From positions 124,001-188,000 of the forward strand of contig SSXW01000004.1 of assembly GCA_009469585.1 (NCBI GenBank): DNA of 64,000 bases. The letters are read 5' to 3'. Shown piece by piece: positions 60,488 to 64,000 of this stretch. A program made the translations under genes and the position numbers. The notes under the pieces are model-generated. The model saw only the letters and a list, made by a program, of their open reading frames with translations, was not told where the DNA came from and searched no databases. The stretch's first letter is position 1, and each line of letters begins with the position of its first letter. The DNA comes from Dechloromonas sp. Dech2017. Lineage in GTDB: Bacteria > Pseudomonadota > Gammaproteobacteria > Burkholderiales > Rhodocyclaceae.

Positions 60488-61105
60488 ATGCTTAACAAGA
60501 TTCTCGTCGCTGCGCTGGTTTCTGCCGGTCTGCTGTCTGCTTCCGTCGTGCAGGCTCAGGAAGGTTCCTTCATGGTGCGGGCCCGTGCGGTCTATGTCGA
60601 TTTCAAGAACAGCCAGCAGGATGGCCTGCAGAGCACCGTGGGGGCGAAGGTCGAGGCCGACAGCCGGTGGATTCCGGAAGTCGATCTGAGCTACTTCATC
60701 ACCAAGAACATCGCCGCCGAATTGGTCCTGACCTATCCGCAGGAAGTCGATGTCACCATCGGCGGCGTCAAGAAGGGCACGATCAAGGCCCTGCCGCCTT
60801 CGCTGCTCCTCCAGTACCACTTCACCGACCTTGGCGCCTTCAAGCCCTACGTCGGCCTGGGTGTCAATTACACGCGTTTCTACAAGACCCACAACATCCT
60901 TGGTGGTCTGGCCAGTGTCGAGACCGATAGCTGGGGTCTGGCTGCTCAGGTCGGCATGGACTACATGATCACCAAGAACTTCGGTGTCAATGTCGACGTC
61001 AAGTACCTGCGCATGGATACCGATGTGATGGTCACCGACAACAAGGTCGGTCGCCTTGGGTTGAACCCGATTACGGCTGGCGTGGGCGTCACCTATCGCT
61101 TCTGA
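60488..61105 (+). CDS. ompW: OmpW family outer-membrane protein
   Basis: 205 residues behind AAGGGAG. Signal peptide ending VVQAQ-E (about residue 24), then an eight-stranded barrel: GSFMVRARAVYVDFKN, FITKNIAAELVLTYPQEVDV, ALPPSLLLQYHFTDLGAFKPYVGLGVNYTRFY and the C-terminal GVGVTYRF with terminal Phe. It is a narrow hydrophobic channel or receptor of the outer membrane. It stands alone, with its own terminator. Confidence 0.93.
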   Translation: MLNKILVAALVSAGLLSASVVQAQEGSFMVRARAVYVDFKNSQQDGLQSTVGAKVEADSRWIPEVDLSYFITKNIAAELVLTYPQEVDVTIGGVKKGTIKALPPSLLLQYHFTDLGAFKPYVGLGVNYTRFYKTHNILGGLASVETDSWGLAAQVGMDYMITKNFGVNVDVKYLRMDTDVMVTDNKVGRLGLNPITAGVGVTYRF

Positions 61106-61123
61106 GCGGCACCTTGTTCCATG

Positions 61124-61151
61124 AAAAACGGAGGCTGCGGCCTCCGTTTTT
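61124..61151. terminator. Bidirectional terminator between ompW and proB
   Basis: AAAAACGGAGGC-TGCG-GCCTCCGTTTTT between convergent genes, with A-run and T-run on the two sides so that it serves both. Confidence 0.93.
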
Positions 61152-61159
61152 GTTTGCTG

Positions 61160-62278
61160 TCAGCGGATCAGGATCAGATTGTCGCGGTGGATCAGTTCGG
61201 GTTCGTCGATGTAGCCGAGCAGGCGCTCGATGTCGGCGGTCGTCTTGCGGGCGATGCGCCGCCCTTCGCCGCTGCCGTAGTTGCACAGCCCGCGGGCGAT
61301 TTCGTGGCCGTCGGGGCTGATGCAGGCGACCGCCGCACCGCGTTCGAACTCGCCTTCGACGGCCAGAACGCCGATCGGCAACAGGCTTTTGCCGCCTTTC
61401 AGTGCGTTGACCGCGCCATCGTCGAGCAGCAGGCGGCCGGCCAGCTTGAGGTGATCGGCCAGCCATTGCTTGCGGGCGGCGAGCGGCGGGGTTTGCGAGA
61501 CGAGCAGGGTGCCCAGCGCCTCGCCGCCAGCCAGGCGGACGATGGCGTCGGCTTCGCTGCCGCGGGCGATGGCGGTGTGGGCGCCACTGCGGGCGGCGCG
61601 CTTGGCGGCGATGACCTTGGTGATCATGCCGCCGGTGCCGACCAGGCTGCCGGCGCCGCCGGCCATGCGCTCGAGGTCGGGATCGCCGGCCGGCGCTTCG
61701 CGGATCAGTGTCGCCGCCGGGTCCTTGCGCGGGTCGGCGGTGTACAGGCCGCTCTGGTCGGTGAGGATGATCAGAGCGTCGGCTTCGATCAGGTTGGCGA
61801 CCAGGGCGCCCAGCGTGTCGTTGTCGCCGAACTTGATTTCGTCGGTAATGACCGTGTCGTTCTCGTTGATGATCGGCACGACGCCCAGTTCGAGCAGGGT
61901 GGCCAGCGTCGAGCGGGCGTTCAGGTAGCGTTTGCGGTCGGCCAGGTCGTCGTGGGTGAGCAGGATCTGGGCGGTGTGCAGGCCATGCTTGTTGAAGGCG
62001 GCCTCGTAGGCTTCGACCAGCCCGGCCTGGCCGACGGCAGCGGCGGCCTGCTTCTCATGCACGGTCTTCGGCCGGCGCCCCCAGCCCAGGCGCTGCACGC
62101 CGCAGGCAACGGCGCCCGACGAGACGAGGATGACCTCCTTGCCTTGTTGGCGCAGCGCGCCGATCTGCCGCGCCCAGTCCTGGATGGCCGCGAGGTCGAG
62201 GCCGCTGCCGTTGTTGGTGACGAGGGCCGAGCCGACCTTGATGACGAGGCGGCGGGCGTTGGCGAGACGGGTTTTCAT
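61160..62278 (-). CDS. proB: Glutamate 5-kinase
   Basis: 372 residues from ATG 62278 ([22 protein letters not shown]); an upstream in-frame start lies inside hepT. Amino-acid kinase domain with [51 protein letters not shown] and [12 protein letters not shown], then a C-terminal PUA domain (about 280-372). First step of proline synthesis. Its start overlaps the hepT stop by four bases, so translation is coupled to the toxin gene. Confidence 0.96.
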   Translation of the reverse strand: MKTRLANARRLVIKVGSALVTNNGSGLDLAAIQDWARQIGALRQQGKEVILVSSGAVACGVQRLGWGRRPKTVHEKQAAAAVGQAGLVEAYEAAFNKHGLHTAQILLTHDDLADRKRYLNARSTLATLLELGVVPIINENDTVITDEIKFGDNDTLGALVANLIEADALIILTDQSGLYTADPRKDPAATLIREAPAGDPDLERMAGGAGSLVGTGGMITKVIAAKRAARSGAHTAIARGSEADAIVRLAGGEALGTLLVSQTPPLAARKQWLADHLKLAGRLLLDDGAVNALKGGKSLLPIGVLAVEGEFERGAAVACISPDGHEIARGLCNYGSGEGRRIARKTTADIERLLGYIDEPELIHRDNLILIR

Positions 62279-62615
62279 GGGTGTGAGTCGAGGTGTTCGG
62301 TGATGGCGAGGCGCAGCGGTGCGAGTTGTTCGCACAAGATTTCCCAGACCAGTTCAAGGTCGAGGCCGAGATATTCGTGCGCCAGCTGATTCCTGAAGCC
62401 GGCAATTCGGCGCCAGCGAATGTTGGGATGGGTGGACTCCAGATGTTCAATGCCGTAGTCCTTGCAAGCTTGGCCAATGACTTCCAGGTTTCGCAGAATG
62501 GCATCCTGCAACAGGCGATTTCCCATGAAATGCGCCTTGTCGCAGGCGGCAAGTTGGTTCGTTACGAAGTCTACGCAATCTAGTGCGTGCACTAGAAAGA
62601 TGGTTCGTCCAGCTG

Positions 62616-62619
<4 letters not shown>
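62275..62619 (-). CDS. hepT: HepT-like HEPN toxin (DUF86)
   Basis: 114 residues, [19 protein letters not shown]. All-helical HEPN domain with the RX4HXY motif in [10 protein letters not shown] (residues about 75-85), the catalytic signature of HepT. Known HepT proteins are RNases or AMPylation targets neutralised by the partner MntA. It overlaps mntA by four bases upstream and proB by four bases downstream. All key residues are present, so it could be active. Confidence 0.88.

Positions 62620-64000
<1,381 letters not shown>

Overview
The window is a piece of a GC-rich Gram-negative chromosome. Gene content and order (complete dcw cell-wall/division cluster ending in lpxC, then dciA, an M23 peptidase, secA and argJ; rpe-gph-trpE; obgE next to proB; napDABC; HU, OmpW and an Omp32-like porin) point to a betaproteobacterium, most likely Rhodocyclales of the Dechloromonas/Azonexus type. 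That placement is by recognition, not by a search. No rRNA, tRNA, CRISPR array, phage or complete IS element was seen.

Layout. 1-6.4 kb: an envelope block with the N-terminal part of msbA (minus strand), then a WaaP-like kinase, a zinc-ribbon methyltransferase, a hexapeptide acyltransferase and a GT4 glycosyltransferase, meeting a GT-C-like membrane glycosyltransferase tail to tail. This block is visibly less GC-rich than the rest. 6.4-8.6 kb: ahpC-ahpF (minus). 8.7-12.9 kb: napDABC behind a perfect FNR-type box. 13-17.7 kb: HU, a small hypothetical protein, a UbiH-family hydroxylase, dsbC and a PAS-GGDEF diguanylate cyclase. 17.9-35.8 kb: mraZ-rsmH-ftsL-ftsI-murE-murF-mraY-murD-ftsW-murG-murC-ddl-ftsQ-ftsA-ftsZ-lpxC, mostly with overlapping stop/start codons. 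35.8-43.6 kb: a 62-residue membrane protein, dciA, M23 peptidase, secA, argJ, a PerM-type permease, a methyltransferase and apaG. 43.6-57.7 kb: rpe, gph and trpE with a newly recognised Trp-rich leader peptide; then a glutamate/aspartate ABC transporter (gltIJKL) with its DctB/NtrC-type two-component system and a sigma-54 promoter; a GT2 glycosyltransferase; and trpG-trpD-[GxxExxY element]-trpC. 57.8-64 kb: a nucleotidyltransferase-fold protein, a porin, ompW, and on the minus strand obgE-mntA-hepT-proB, a toxin-antitoxin pair embedded in a housekeeping operon.

Structure that ordinary genes do not explain. (1) A degenerate 30-35 bp motif with core GCGGTCRAC and an AT-rich tail occurs about a dozen times in both orientations, in intergenic gaps and inside genes in several reading frames, where it forces AT-rich codons. 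(2) A palindromic repeat with CGCAGAGGCGCAGAG arms occurs four times; one copy carries a GxxExxY-family nuclease gene and three are gene-less derivatives, all in gaps between operon genes. (3) A second inverted-repeat family (GTTGTTAG / AGGATC) occurs twice. (4) The last nine codons of ftsW are duplicated 107 bp downstream with only synonymous differences, which looks like a healed integration scar. (5) Three ACTAGTC sites between ahpC and napD recur upstream of ompW. (6) The gltIJKL promoter has all parts of an AauR-like sigma-54 circuit, with its regulator genes downstream.
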